Shown here: positions 55,801-64,000 of the stretch, one piece after another
Position numbering within the stretch: the stretch's first letter is position 1
How the letters are laid out: each line of letters starts with the position of its first letter
NCBI GenBank assembly: GCA_032718475.1
Contig: JAUCBJ010005230.1
Coordinates: 1-64,000, forward strand
Source: Nemertoderma westbladi
Lineage: Eukaryota > Xenacoelomorpha > Nemertodermatida > Nemertodermatidae
Direction: 5' to 3'
DNA: 64,000 nt
Notes under the pieces: generated by a model
Database searches by the model: none
What the model was told of the DNA's origin: nothing
Seen by the model: the letters and a program-made list of their open reading frames with translations, nothing else
Made by a program: the position numbers and the translations under genes

Positions 55801-58613
55801 TTTTTTGGATCCAGCACAATCGACTCAACAAAATGTATCTTTTATAATTTTTAATTAGCTAATTATAATATAATTAATTAATTAAAAAATTAAAATAAAA
55901 TTACTTAAGAAAAAAATTTGAATTATTTTGATTAAAATCAGCTATAATATTGAATTATAAAGAATTTTTCGAAATTCTATAAGATAAATGTTAAAGAACT
56001 GCCGAAACAATTTCGAATGAGCCTAAACTCATGGCATTTGGTTGAAAAATGGCGGAGGAGTTAGTGTGTTTTAAAAATGAAAAATGTCATTCTGAGATAA
56101 TTGCCTTTAAAGTTTGAACCTTCCCGCGCAAAATCTGTCTGTTAATATATAAGAATGTCTGCCAACAACACCATGCTAAGATTTTTGCCATGGGGGTTTT
56201 CATGGTCGCCGATTTCATTTCTGAGGTCAGTTTTCACTTTTAATGAAATCTAGTTAGTCTGTATGTCTGTCTGTCGGTCTATCTTCACTACCCGACAATC
56301 TGTCCGTCAAATATTATAAATGGGAACACCATCCAGCTAAAAGTTTAGCTTAGGTTTTCCTGGTCGCAGAATTAATTTCGAGTTTCAGTTTTAATATTTG
56401 ATGACTTCCAAATTGTCTGTTTGGCTGTGAGGCTTTCGGTTATATTTCGACGGATAGACTGACAGGCATACAGACATAAACGACGAGGCCAAATTTGAAT
56501 AATGATATCAGAAATGAAGTCACCGAACCCCCCCCCCCCCCCCCCCCCCCGATCCAAGGACTTTTTTAGACAGATAATATGCTTTTTATTGACGGACAGA
56601 CCAGGCCGACAGTCAGTTGTACATACAGCCATATCTCGAGAAGTAAGATAGATCTTGCTAAACGGTTTTCAAATTTGGAATCTTGATAAAATCTGTTCTA
56701 GATTAAATCGTAAAATAACTTTTAATCACTGAATAATTTGTATACAATCTAGGAAATGATACTTGAATTATAAATTTTAATTCAACTTTATCTCTCAATT
56801 TTTTAGTAAAACTACTAGGCCGAGCTCGGACAGTGGAAATGAGATAGTGCTACTATCGGCATGCTGCATTCGCATTGGTGTCGTATTATACATATTAAGA
56901 ATGCTGTGCCAGCTTGTCAAAATTGAGCCGCCACAACTCTCACGATCATCACTCGCATCTTATGGCCAGTGCCATTTAAAAGGCGTCTGATGAAAGTCAT
57001 GGGCCGTCCACCATGGCCCCTGAGGCCGACAAAGCACAAGTTTATGCACTGGTTGGTCTTCACGCCGAAGGCAATATCCTGCAAAACGGAGGCGGTACCG
57101 TTTACGTGTCAAGCTAGTGGAGAATAGTGTAAAATCTCAATTATGGAGATTATTGGAGATGTGTTCATTGTACTTGACACAACGAACCCGTAGTCTTAGC
57201 ATTCTTGCAATTCTAGCAATGGCGTAGCAAGTGTCATCCAGAGATTGGTGTCCTCTGCAGATTGAGCCCAGCATGGACTCCCATATAAGAGTACTGGTTC
57301 TACTGCTGCCATAAATTATCGAACCTTGATGTTCCGTTTAATTCTATGGGACTTCCAATTCCAAATCCTGGACAGACTATTTAATGCTGCCCATGCCTTT
57401 CCCTTACTATGAGTGTCTTTTGGATTCATGATCTCAAGTAGCACAAGGTGTCCACGTGCTCAAGCAAGCCATTCCTGGAGTTTATGCCCTTACGATCAGA
57501 AAATTTTTTGAGGGCAGTCAGAGTTCACTGTCGAAATTTTGGTCTTCTTGCAGTTATAAAAAAAAACAGTAATAGAATCAAGCAATCAACCTGCCTCAAT
57601 GAGCAGGGGAGCCTGTTAGCTCCCTCTAGTGATTCTGACAGTACCCCTAAGTCATCAGCAAAGTCTAGATCAGTAAGGTACTTTGCTGGATTTACTCTAA
57701 TTCTTGTGTCAGTAAGGGGTGTTACCATTACCCCATCTTAATTAAGATAGTCTAAGGTCATGCGTAGGACATAGTCATAATTAATTATGATTAAGAATGA
57801 TGCAAATAGATACAAATGTGGTGGAACCATCGAACAGTGATCGGATACTAGCTGCAATAATTTCCTCAGGAGTCCCATATGCTGCCAGTATGCTGAACAT
57901 ACGTGGTCGGGAGACTGAGTCGAAGTCTTTAAAGAAGTCAACATTAAAGAAGTTGATAATTCTTCGATTATCCTTTTAAGTGCCAGAATAAGCTCCTTGG
58001 TCCCACGACCCTTACGGAACCCATTATGATTTCCATGGAGCAGTCTCTCAATGGGATCCCTAATGCGATTTAATGTAATTCTGTTGTATAGCTTTGCAGC
58101 AATCGAGATCAATGAGATTTCCCGAAAAGAACCATAGATTGTTAGGTTTCCCTTCTTAAGAGCTGGCACCAACTTATTTGTTTTCATTTGTTGAGGGACT
58201 CTCTTTGTCCTATACATGTCCACAATAATGGGATAAATAAGCTTCAATTTTAAAAATTAAAAAAAGGACTTTCAAAGACCTCATGGGGCACGCCATCTAC
58301 TCCACTGGCACGATTAGTCTTAATGATCTTTGCAGCAGTCTTGATTTCAGCAAAGGAGGTGTCACCGATGGGGATATATGTGAGCACATTTCTTAATTAG
58401 TTTTATTTAGGGTGTGTATTTGTTTTAATGTCGCTGTTTCGATTCTTTAGGTGATGACAAATATCGATGAATTGTTTGACCGCGAAGAATTCAGTGCGGC
58501 ACCAGATGTTGGCTGGCCGGATTGTTTCAACTCTGGAGTTTTTGTTTTCCGTCCTTCATTATTTACTTACAACGAGTTACTACGACACGCAGTTACTGAA
58601 GGAAGCTTTGATG
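43768..58613 (+). CDS. Glycogenin (GT8 self-glucosylating primer), N-terminal four exons
   Basis: Cytosolic glycogenin transfers glucose from UDP-glucose to its own tyrosine and extends a short glucan that glycogen synthase then elongates. Four exons join in frame (70, 142, 175 and 163 nt) to give 183 codons plus one base. Visible GT8 features: a [23 protein letters not shown]-binding start, VDVLDS, RPELGVT, TKLHCWS with the conserved Lys (109), the metal-binding DAD motif (Asp125, Asp127), and [11 protein letters not shown]. The acceptor tyrosine and the rest of the catalytic domain must lie in exons beyond the right edge. Intron sizes are about 1.5, 8.5 and 4.3 kb, with the fourth more than 5.3 kb. 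All introns contain transposons or satellites. The start codon choice in exon 1 is inferred. Confidence 0.93.
43905..43992 (+). repeat. CCAAATCACA repeat block in glycogenin intron 1
   Basis: A run of short AAATCACA / AAATTACACC units, the same motif as at 19755-19850, starting about 70 bp after the exon 1 donor. Confidence 0.6.
44480..45025 (+). mobile_element. RTE-like LINE (family 2) 3' fragment in glycogenin intron 1
   Basis: It encodes [20 protein letters not shown], the SKMDTIW..LSRHLK segment and [16 protein letters not shown], then after a 36-bp deletion and a frameshift (about 44740) the [15 protein letters not shown]-terminal region. It ends TTTCCACTGTCCGAGTTCGC then a CTAGAAGTAGTA tail. 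The nearest relatives in the window are 28720-29193 and 62960-63540. Confidence 0.88.
45357..45498 (+). CDS. Glycogenin exon 2
   Basis: 142 nt after TTCTCTGCAG, ending CACAG|GTGGGT. It encodes [20 protein letters not shown] continuing LAHSLRKSG and [12 protein letters not shown]-like sequence, the nucleotide-binding start of the GT8 fold. Phase 1 in, phase 2 out. Confidence 0.95.
46151..48253 (+). pseudogene. Mutator-like transposase, two exons, two premature stops
   Basis: Exon 1 is 46151-46232 ([20 protein letters not shown] then KLDDKPV, donor G|GTAAGT). Exon 2 runs 46605-48253 after TTTTTATAG and joins in phase (G+AT=Asp). The product resembles the Mutator-like transposase domain family found widely in animals. 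A Cys-rich [15 protein letters not shown] part comes first, then [19 protein letters not shown] with the first catalytic Asp, [27 protein letters not shown], the LGDGD block (second Asp), [12 protein letters not shown] and a [20 protein letters not shown] block with the likely catalytic Glu. In-frame TAA codons at 47468-47470 and 47675-47677 interrupt it. The frame is otherwise continuous to 48253, so decay is recent. Confidence 0.9.
46386..46431. repeat. Short perfect palindrome in the transposase intron
   Basis: TTATTATTGTCATATCCA pairs with TGGATATGACAATAATAA over a loop of about eight bases. Confidence 0.8.
48422..48786. repeat. 365-bp inverted repeat inside the Mutator-like element
   Basis: The left arm (48422-48570) and right arm (48620-48786) are about 90% complementary, with GAAATTTTGGGAC, CAGAATTTCCAGCTCTTTCT and TAATGGCCTCAATGACATAA shared. 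It lies between the transposase and the right terminal repeat. It could be subterminal structure or a nested MITE. Confidence 0.85.
49391..49592. mobile_element. Foldback with tRNA-like sequence in the loop
   Basis: Arms of about 64 bp (49391-49455 and 49529-49592) are complementary with only two differences; core landmarks are GGACTAAGGATGATCCAACT and AAATGGAGCGGAAAAAAT. The 73-bp loop is almost exactly a tRNA-like unit on the minus strand. No transposase. It lies in glycogenin intron 2. Confidence 0.85.
49461..49528 (-). tRNA. tRNA-like sequence / tRNA pseudogene
   Basis: The minus strand shows an A-box-like TGTAGTGGTTAGCATACC and a B-box GGTTCAATCCC. It has a perfect 5-bp T-stem (GCGGG/CCCGC) and a 5-bp anticodon stem (CCTGA/TCGGG, one G-U) around the loop ACGTTTA, which would place GTT as anticodon. 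The acceptor stem pairs poorly and position 33 is C, not T. It is therefore more likely a tRNA-derived pseudogene or SINE head than a working tRNA. Confidence 0.6.
49655..51294 (-). mobile_element. Non-autonomous Helitron A (pearl-like, with tandem core repeats)
   Basis: Read on the minus strand, it begins TCTATATATATAAATATCC at 51294 and ends GGCTTTCTAG at 49655, with a hairpin (GTGGCC/GGCCAC stem) nine bases before the end and host T next. These are Helitron hallmarks (5' TC, 3' hairpin plus CTRR, insertion between A and T). A CTGT/ACAG microsatellite follows the 5' end, and about four copies of a roughly 150-bp core repeat fill the middle (about 49930-50480). The same layout is known from bivalve pearl elements, by memory. 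No Rep/helicase gene. Confidence 0.82.
51295..53767 (-). mobile_element. Non-autonomous Helitron B, head-to-tail with Helitron A
   Basis: The minus-strand start is TCTATATATATAAATATCAT (53767, preceded by host A). The end GGCTTTCTAG lies at 51295, directly abutting the TC start of Helitron A, so B sits precisely at A's 5' junction. The core has about 12 units of roughly 148 bp (about 51560-53430), alternating two types, one with ATTTCGCCCCCTAGCGGCCG and one with ATTTGGCCCCCTAGTGGCAG. This is a dimer of about 297 bp. The 5' region has a duplicated TATAGCTTGGACAGAC..CAAACAAACAGACAGACATG block. Confidence 0.85.
53956..54130 (+). CDS. Glycogenin exon 3
   Basis: 175 nt after TATTATCTTCCAG, ending CTCTG|GTAAGT. 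It encodes [38 protein letters not shown] and YLDADTL, including the DAD metal-binding motif. Enters in phase 2 and leaves in phase 0. It begins 188 bp after the end of Helitron B. Confidence 0.96.
54213..55390. repeat. 31-bp minisatellite in glycogenin intron 3
   Basis: 38 copies of GGTACTCAATGAGTGAGTAC + CCCCGATGGCC (or CACCCGGTGGCC). Each unit contains the near-palindrome GGTACTCA..TGAGTACC. It starts only 83 bp after the exon 3 donor. Confidence 0.97.
55391..55989. other. Non-coding intron stretch
   Basis: AT-rich. No gene or delimited repeat. Confidence 0.4.
55990..56715 (+). repeat. Dispersed repeat family R2, copy 2
   Basis: Collinear with 13290-13935, and on its left side with 27600-27660 (GAACTGCCGAAAC). 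A poly-C run of about 24 (about 56527-56550) replaces the CGACCACGAAAACTCATAT found in copy 1. Confidence 0.8.
56818..56846 (-). mobile_element. Tip of a family 2 LINE
   Basis: The minus strand reads ATCTCATTTCCACTGTCCGA then GCTCGGCCTAGTAG, the last bases of the family 2 LINEs at 29165-29205 and 63480-63515. A very short 3' fragment. Confidence 0.6.
56847..58380 (-). mobile_element. RTE-like LINE (family 1), minus strand, degenerate
   Basis: From the right (5') end: an [12 protein letters not shown] block (about 58250-58330), then 57738-58247 ([53 protein letters not shown]). 57525-57728 has the [16 protein letters not shown] catalytic motif. A broken C-terminal part follows down to about 56900. 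There are several frameshifts and a truncated 5' end. It occupies glycogenin intron 3 in antisense orientation, ending 70 bp before exon 4. Confidence 0.88.
58451..58613 (+). CDS. Glycogenin exon 4
   Basis: 163 nt after CGATTCTTTAG, ending GATG|GTTAGT. It encodes [33 protein letters not shown] and EGSFD. Phase 0 in, phase 1 out. The next expected exon (starting with the GDQG motif known from the family) was not found before 64000. Confidence 0.95.
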
Positions 58614-58827
58614 GTTAGTACGATATCAATGACCCCTTATTTTTGAAATTTTTTTTTATGATCCTTTCCTGTACAGAATTTGATAAGATTTAATGACGCC
58701 GTATTCTAACTAACTCACTAACTTAATCTGTGCTGCATGCAAAAGTGCTGCATGTAGCTTTGCTGTACTGTTTGTATACGTACAGTAGCCTAATACCAAT
58801 GGAAAGGAGAAGTTACATTCCCACCAT

Positions 58828-60290
58828 AGATAGATAGATTTATTTATACATTATGTAAAAACAATAACAAATACACCAAACAATGTACCGGTATAAAGGT
58901 ATTGTCCAACATAACATATAGGATTACCCCTAAAGCTTTGCAGCTTATTTCCAAGGGGGTCCTTTATGTTACTTGGTTACAAATACAATATTACACTACG
59001 CTAACCTAAAACCAATATAAAACGTAATTACACTATGTACATGTACAACTTTACCGAGAGCGTGACAATGCCCGACTCAACGATAAAGATACACAAGGTA
59101 CAGAACAATTTATTATAAAACGTAATTACAGTATAAATAGTAAATAATTAATAAACTAATAACTTACTGTAGGACTATTGTACCTATTTTTACATTGCAC
59201 ACGGAGGTGAGATTTAACTGCTGATTTAAAAGAATGTTGATTATTTAGGTTTTTAATTTCATTAGGCAGAGCGTTCCAATTTTTTATGCCGTTAAAAAAG
59301 AAAGTATCAGATTCAAAGGATTTACAATTCGGGAGGTAGAAGTTTGAAGCACTAGCTCTGGTACTGTAAGAGTGTGTATCGCGTACTCTGTTGAATTTTT
59401 GTTTTAGGTAATTGGGACATTTACCATTATACACTTTATGCACATGGTTAAGGCGTAGCTGCTTAACTCTACTATCTAAGTTAAGTAGTCCAGATTCAGA
59501 AAAGTCATCTGGAGTTAGGTGGTGCCTAGGTTTGTAGTCTTTAATAAATCGTACTACTTTATTCTGAGCTACTTGTAATTTACATTTAAGCTGTTTGGTT
59601 AAGCCTTCATACCAAGAAGAGCACGCATAGTCCATGTGACACTGTATTAAAGAAGAGCAAAGTAACTTGCGGGAGTCGGTGTTCAAACTATTTTTATTTC
59701 TGTATAGAAACCTAAGCCTACTGTTAACTTTCGAGAAAATATTTTTCACTGTACTTTCTCCTGATAAGCAGTTATCCAATGTGGCGCCTAAATATTTAAC
59801 TACCTTTTTATTTTCAATCTTATGTCCATTACTAGTGACTTCAAACTTAGTTACCTTCTTTAACTTTCTTTTGGAACCAAACAAAATACTTTCAGTTTTA
59901 CCGTAGTGAATGGATAGCTTATTATCAACCAACCACTCATTACAGGATTCTAGAACTGCACTTAACTTTTGGGAAATATGGATAGGATCTTTATGAGAGA
60001 AAATAAGAGCACTGTCGTCGGCATATAAAATGAGTTTAAAATCGGGATCTATACTACTTATCATATCATTTACATAGCATACAAAAAGCAGAGGACCTAA
60101 TATACTACCTTGCGGTACACCACAGGTAATCTCTTGTACAGTAGACTGCGATTTGCTAATGACTACAGTTTGACCTCTGTCTGACAGGTAGGACTTGAAC
60201 CAGTCTATAGAACCTACACCCATCAGGCCTAACTTACCAACCATAGTTAGCAATGAAGCTAAAAATAGCTCAATAGGTGACAGACAACAC
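58828..60290 (-). mobile_element. 5'-truncated LINE of the Jockey/CR1/L2 type
   Basis: A minus-strand retrotransposon whose reverse transcriptase is open for 365 codons (59156-60253) and truncated upstream. The 3' end carries a short (ATCT)n tail at about 58828-58843, in keeping with CR1/L2-like elements. It lies in glycogenin intron 4 in antisense orientation. Confidence 0.88.
59156..60253 (-). CDS. LINE reverse transcriptase fragment
   Basis: The C-terminal 365 residues of a non-LTR reverse transcriptase. In order: SYLSDRGQTVVIS, the GVPQGSILGPLLFVCYVND motif, the catalytic LYADDSALIF box, DNKLSIHYGKTESILFG, VKYLGATLD, and a C-terminal tail with IKNWNALPNEIKNLN typical of Jockey/CR1-group polymerases. 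The apparent start codon is simply the first Met after the truncation (FDTVDH-type region missing). The frame has no internal stop, so this is a fairly recent copy, but without endonuclease it cannot be autonomous. Confidence 0.9.
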   Translation of the reverse strand: MLTMVGKLGLMGVGSIDWFKSYLSDRGQTVVISKSQSTVQEITCGVPQGSILGPLLFVCYVNDMISSIDPDFKLILYADDSALIFSHKDPIHISQKLSAVLESCNEWLVDNKLSIHYGKTESILFGSKRKLKKVTKFEVTSNGHKIENKKVVKYLGATLDNCLSGESTVKNIFSKVNSRLRFLYRNKNSLNTDSRKLLCSSLIQCHMDYACSSWYEGLTKQLKCKLQVAQNKVVRFIKDYKPRHHLTPDDFSESGLLNLDSRVKQLRLNHVHKVYNGKCPNYLKQKFNRVRDTHSYSTRASASNFYLPNCKSFESDTFFFNGIKNWNALPNEIKNLNNQHSFKSAVKSHLRVQCKNRYNSPTVSY

Positions 60291-60299
60291 TTTACCTTG

Positions 60300-61098
60300 T
60301 GAGATGGGATATAGCTACAATACCTCTGTAATGTGGAGCGGGGTCATGTTCACACGGAAGTATCTTCCAGTTTATCACTCAACAACTAATAAAGTCCGTT
60401 GGTAGAGTAGCAAAGCATTTACAAATCAGGGGCGGGGGTCAATAAGCTGCTGTTGATATTAACGGAGACATTACAAACCTATGAAATGGTTACAATATGC
60501 TAATTGTAGCTATATCAATAACTTTGTGTACAAGTAAAATAAAGTTATTAGAGAACGTGAGCCTGAAACACCGGCATGTATAAGATGATTTAATGTTTGT
60601 TTCCCTCACTGAATATGTTTGTGCATTGCATTGCGGCGCACCCCCCCCCCCCCCCCCCACCCCCCACCTCCATCCATTACTGCCTTACGGAAATATGCAT
60701 ATTATACATAACATATTAAATCTAAGTTAATTTAACCATCTGAATGGTACACATCAAATATTGCTGCATACTTGTGGTTTACTCCACTGTACTGTATGAT
60801 TTGAATGAATACCATTAGATAATTAAACATTATAAAAAATATTAAAACATAAAATTTATCATGAAAATTTAAGAACAAATTGGTCCGGGTTTTAGTCATT
60901 AAATTTTTAGGACCGCGAGTTTATGAACCGGTTTTGGAATTTTTGGGGCCGGTTTTTAGGAATTCAATTTCAAGAATTTAAGAATAGAAACCCTAATTAA
61001 AATTGTCATGTAACCCTTAAGTCATATTAATACATAATTTTAAAATTTTTACATTACATAAGAAATTCCACAAAATTTCTTAGATTAGAGCCTTATTT
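60300..61098. other. Non-coding intron stretch with poly-C
   Basis: No gene. A C-rich run (about 60641-60668) is present, and a fragment of the CCCTAATTAAAATTGTCATGT family lies at 60990-61015. Confidence 0.45.
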
Positions 61099-63545
61099 TG
61101 TAATTGGGCTGGGTTACGCAATGAGGACGGCCACAAAGGGTGAAGATCTGGGATTCACACTCCAAGAACGCAGAAGTAGTAGATATCCGGCAACTACAGT
61201 CACAGACACCGACTTTGCGGATGACATCGCCCTGGTAATGATACTAAATTTCGTGTTTTGTGACGGGACGGAAATTCAGAAACATTATACCCCACAGTAT
61301 CTGTCTAGTGATATGGAATAATATTATTATGTCATATATTACTAGCACCCATTGATGCCTAGATACCAGTATAAAATTCTAAAGTTGCTTGCTATGTTGT
61401 CTATAGTGAAAAAACAAAAATGTGACGGGACGGAATCACAAAACATGAGTAATAATTTGTCAAAAGTTTAATTCAATACTCTTGTGAATTGTCTGACTCT
61501 AATCTTCTGTCCCTTTCTAATTTGAATAATAGCCATATACTTTATCCAAAAAGTAAAAATGATCCAAGTTTCCTATCATATTTTAAAAAATATAGTCATT
61601 TATAAAACATTTACTCGCGTGACGGGACGGAATGTGACGGGACGGAAAAAATGACAAGGTGATGAAAGGCCATAAATATTATTTATATTTTGTAGTTTTG
61701 ATGTTTATTTAAAATTTAATAATTTATTTAGGTTAGCAATTTATTACCTTAGATAATTCAGCTGCTTTTATTGACGTGGTGCTCAATTAAAAGCCAATAA
61801 GGTAGCCAAGACCTATATATAACACCCTCACCACTACACTCACAGCATCCAACGAGTGCTGTGAACTGAAACTATTTTTTTTGGGAACTGAAACTGGAAC
61901 CTAAATAAACAGCCTCATTCAAACTGAAACTAGAATCAGAAACTGAATCCATTTTTTGGGAAATTGGAACTATAATACTAATAAACAGGTTCTATTCGAA
62001 CTGAAACTAGTCAAATAATGTTTCAGTTCTTAGCACTACTACCTCCGCCGCCAACAACAACAACAAAGTACAAACATCATGTGATCCAATGTTTATTACA
62101 AACAAACATACTGTAGTCCTACAAAATTTAATTTAATTTGGCCTACCTAGCTGTTGATTTTGCTGAGATATGTTGACATTCAAAAATTGATCCAGACATA
62201 TGGACAGACAGGCAGACATGAACAGACATACAGATGGACAAGGTAAATATTTCCCGTACTAAAACTGTATGTTAACTTCTATTACGTATCACAGACATCG
62301 TTGCTCCGTTGACAAGTAAAATATATATAAGTAAAATAGGAATTCCAGGAACTCGTCGCCCGTGACGGGACGGAAATAATATAAAATTCCGTCCCGTCAC
62401 GAACATGTTATGCAGGGTCCAGTCCAAAACTACTTAACCATTGAGGCTCTAACTTGCTGAATATATACTACATATGTTGTCTCAGAACTTTGTACAGTTT
62501 CATATAAATTAAGTCTTTCACAGAAATGTAGCAATTAATAATAGTCAACCAAATAGTGACGGGACGGAAAATTACACTTTGTTTTATAATTTACAACCAT
62601 CTACAATGGCATTGTTTCAAACAGTATACACCACAATGGACAACTTACTAGTGTACTAAGGTAACATAACATTGAATTAAAATTATTATCTTCAAGACTG
62701 GGATTTTCCAGAAAATATGATTCCGTCCCGTCACGATAATTTCTTGCCATTCTCATCTTTAGAGTGGAATTTTTCAAAAACGGTACCAGTACTCGATTAA
62801 TCACTATTGAATCCATAAAATATAACAATGTGTTGCTACAAAAATAAACTCGGATATTTGTTAGCTCTTAAAAAAATAATTGACCCCGGTGTTGACGAAT
62901 TTAGGATCATTACCCCCTGCTCTTTAATACGCTAGCAGATGCACAGCTTCTACTAAATAAAGTGGAGAGGGCTGCTAAGGAGGTTGGATTGCATATAAAT
63001 GCTACCAAGAACGAATTCATGACCTTTAATGTTGATGGAAACTTGACAACCATTGATAATAATCAACTAAGGAAGGTCGACGACTTCCATTACCTTGGAT
63101 CATGGATAGAGAGTAGCAAAAAGGACATAGAAGTTAGGAAAGCAAAGGCTTGGGTAGCTCTATCAAAAATGGATACCATCTGGAAATCAGATCTCTCCAG
63201 GCACCTGAAGACCAAGTTCTTTCGAGCCACAGTGGAAAGTGTATTTTTATACGGGGGTGACTATACGTGATTACGACGAACGCAGATTAAGATTCAGTGG
63301 GCACTGCTGGCGAAGTAAAGACGAGGTCATACCAGATCTACTTCTCTGGCAACCAACTCATGGAAAGCGTAGTCGTGGACGACCGGCCATAACATATATA
63401 GATCAAAACTTGAAAGGGATACTGAACTTAGGAGAAACGAAATTGCGACAACTATGGGGAATCGGGAAGTCTGGAAGGATCTCATTTCCACTGTCCGAGT
63501 TCGCTCGACCTAGTAGTAGTAGTAGTAGTAGGGCCAAGGCCTACT
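61099..63545 (+). mobile_element. RTE-like LINE (family 2) interrupted by a DNA transposon
   Basis: The left piece (61099-61233) encodes AMRTATKGEDLGFTLQERRS then TVTDTDFADDIAL with the catalytic FADD. The right piece resumes at 62919. Removing the insert and one CCCT gives D-I-A-L-L-F-N-T-L-A-D-A-Q in frame, an uninterrupted polymerase. It continues 62962-63270 (KVERAAKEVGLHINATKNEF and the [20 protein letters not shown] region), has a deletion at about 63260, then [14 protein letters not shown] and [14 protein letters not shown]. The 3' end has a (TAG)n tail at 63510-63530. 5'-truncated. Confidence 0.9.
61234..62914. mobile_element. Unclassified TIR transposon with GTGACGGGACGGA motifs
   Basis: 1681 bp, ends GGTAATGATACTAAATT (left) and, complemented, GGTAATGATCCTAAATT (right). 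It is flanked by CCCT at 61230-61233 and 62915-62918, so the target duplication is four bases. The 13-mer GTGACGGGACGGA occurs forward at 61260, 61422, 61619, 61634, 62362 and 62556 and inverted at 62388 and 62722. The 62362/62388 pair forms a hairpin. There is no transposase; the few short frames are unremarkable. The superfamily is unknown. Confidence 0.88.
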
Positions 63546-64000
63546 AAAAGACAGGCCCGGCAGCCGGATTTAGGCCTTCAAACTTGAAGGATCAACTTTT
63601 CACAAACTGATTTCTTCATATAAAGTATCTTAAACCTTTATCGGGGGGTTTTCAAATACGCTGAGTCGATTGATTATAGTTTCAAGGAGCCTTAAACAAA
63701 TCTTCAATATTATTATTATGCATTAAACAATAAACATACAGTATACTGGTGTAATTTATTACTTATAATTACTTAATTTATTAATTATTAATATTAATAA
63801 TTACTAATAATAATATTTCATTTTATTATCCGCATTTTTGAAAGGATAATTAATTTATTGTAATAATAATTTATTGCGGACATTAAAACTGTCCGCATTT
63901 TTTTCTAAAGAAAACATATTGATATCAATAACACAGCGAAGTATATGATATGTAATGAATTGATGTTACAAACAAATAGCTTCGGCGATACAGTTGTATT
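63546..64000. other. Non-coding stretch at the right edge
   Basis: AT-rich. A TCCGCATTTTT foldback at 63825-63905 belongs to the small family seen at 8620 and 9165-9320. No glycogenin exon detected. Confidence 0.45.

Noticed and set aside
57448-57741. Plus-strand 97-codon frame
   Set aside because: Antisense shadow of the LINE reverse transcriptase on the minus strand.

Overview
The window is animal nuclear DNA. It has spliced genes with GT-AG introns, no bacterial operons, several classes of eukaryotic transposon, and about 14 kb of tandem minisatellite or satellite. The best guess is a marine invertebrate, perhaps a non-vertebrate deuterostome or a mollusc. The clues are glycogenin and ZC2HC1 genes, RTE-like LINEs, a Mutator-like element with an intron, and Helitrons built like bivalve 'pearl' elements. 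The species cannot be named from sequence alone.

Three host genes are visible, all on the + strand. (1) A two-exon ZC2HC1 gene (10948-11410 joined to 14244-14863, 360 aa). (2) A single-exon ZC2HC1 paralogue (23014-23979, 321 aa) that lacks the intron of the first. (3) The first four coding exons of glycogenin (43768-43837, 45357-45498, 53956-54130, 58451-58613; 183 codons, phase-consistent), which continues beyond the right edge. Its introns are packed with mobile and tandem DNA.

Layout: 850-2405, 13-bp minisatellite. 3146-4500, TIR transposon with GTAACGC motifs. 5041-5405, dispersed repeat. 6137-8165, two RTE-like LINE copies in opposite orientation. 10948-14863, ZC2HC1 gene 1. 14926-16970, nested foldback with CTCGCGAG arrays. 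17670-18020, second copy of the dispersed repeat. 19740-21560, AAATCACA / ACCCAAAA repeat zone with a small coding-like remnant. 21619-22815, hAT remnant with perfect 8-bp target duplication. 23014-23979, ZC2HC1 gene 2. 24738-27145, 40-bp minisatellite. 28110-29215, deleted LINE. 29262-29670, GC-rich foldback. 30436-30710, 46-bp repeat. 30840-32089, 27-bp minisatellite. 32388-41575, a 9.2-kb structure in which inverted arms flank about 200 copies of a 35-bp satellite. 43768-58613, glycogenin exons with introns carrying a LINE fragment, a 3.2-kb Mutator-like element, a tRNA-like foldback, two head-to-tail Helitrons, a 31-bp minisatellite and more LINEs. 58828-60290, Jockey/CR1/L2-type LINE. 61099-63545, an RTE-like LINE split by a 1.68-kb transposon carrying eight copies of GTGACGGGACGGA.

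The genes do not form a pathway. Glycogenin primes glycogen synthesis; the ZC2HC1 proteins are zinc-finger proteins of poorly defined role. The most interesting material is the transposable and repeat architecture, where several elements can be delimited to the base by their termini and target duplications. All identifications come from reading the sequence; no database search was possible.
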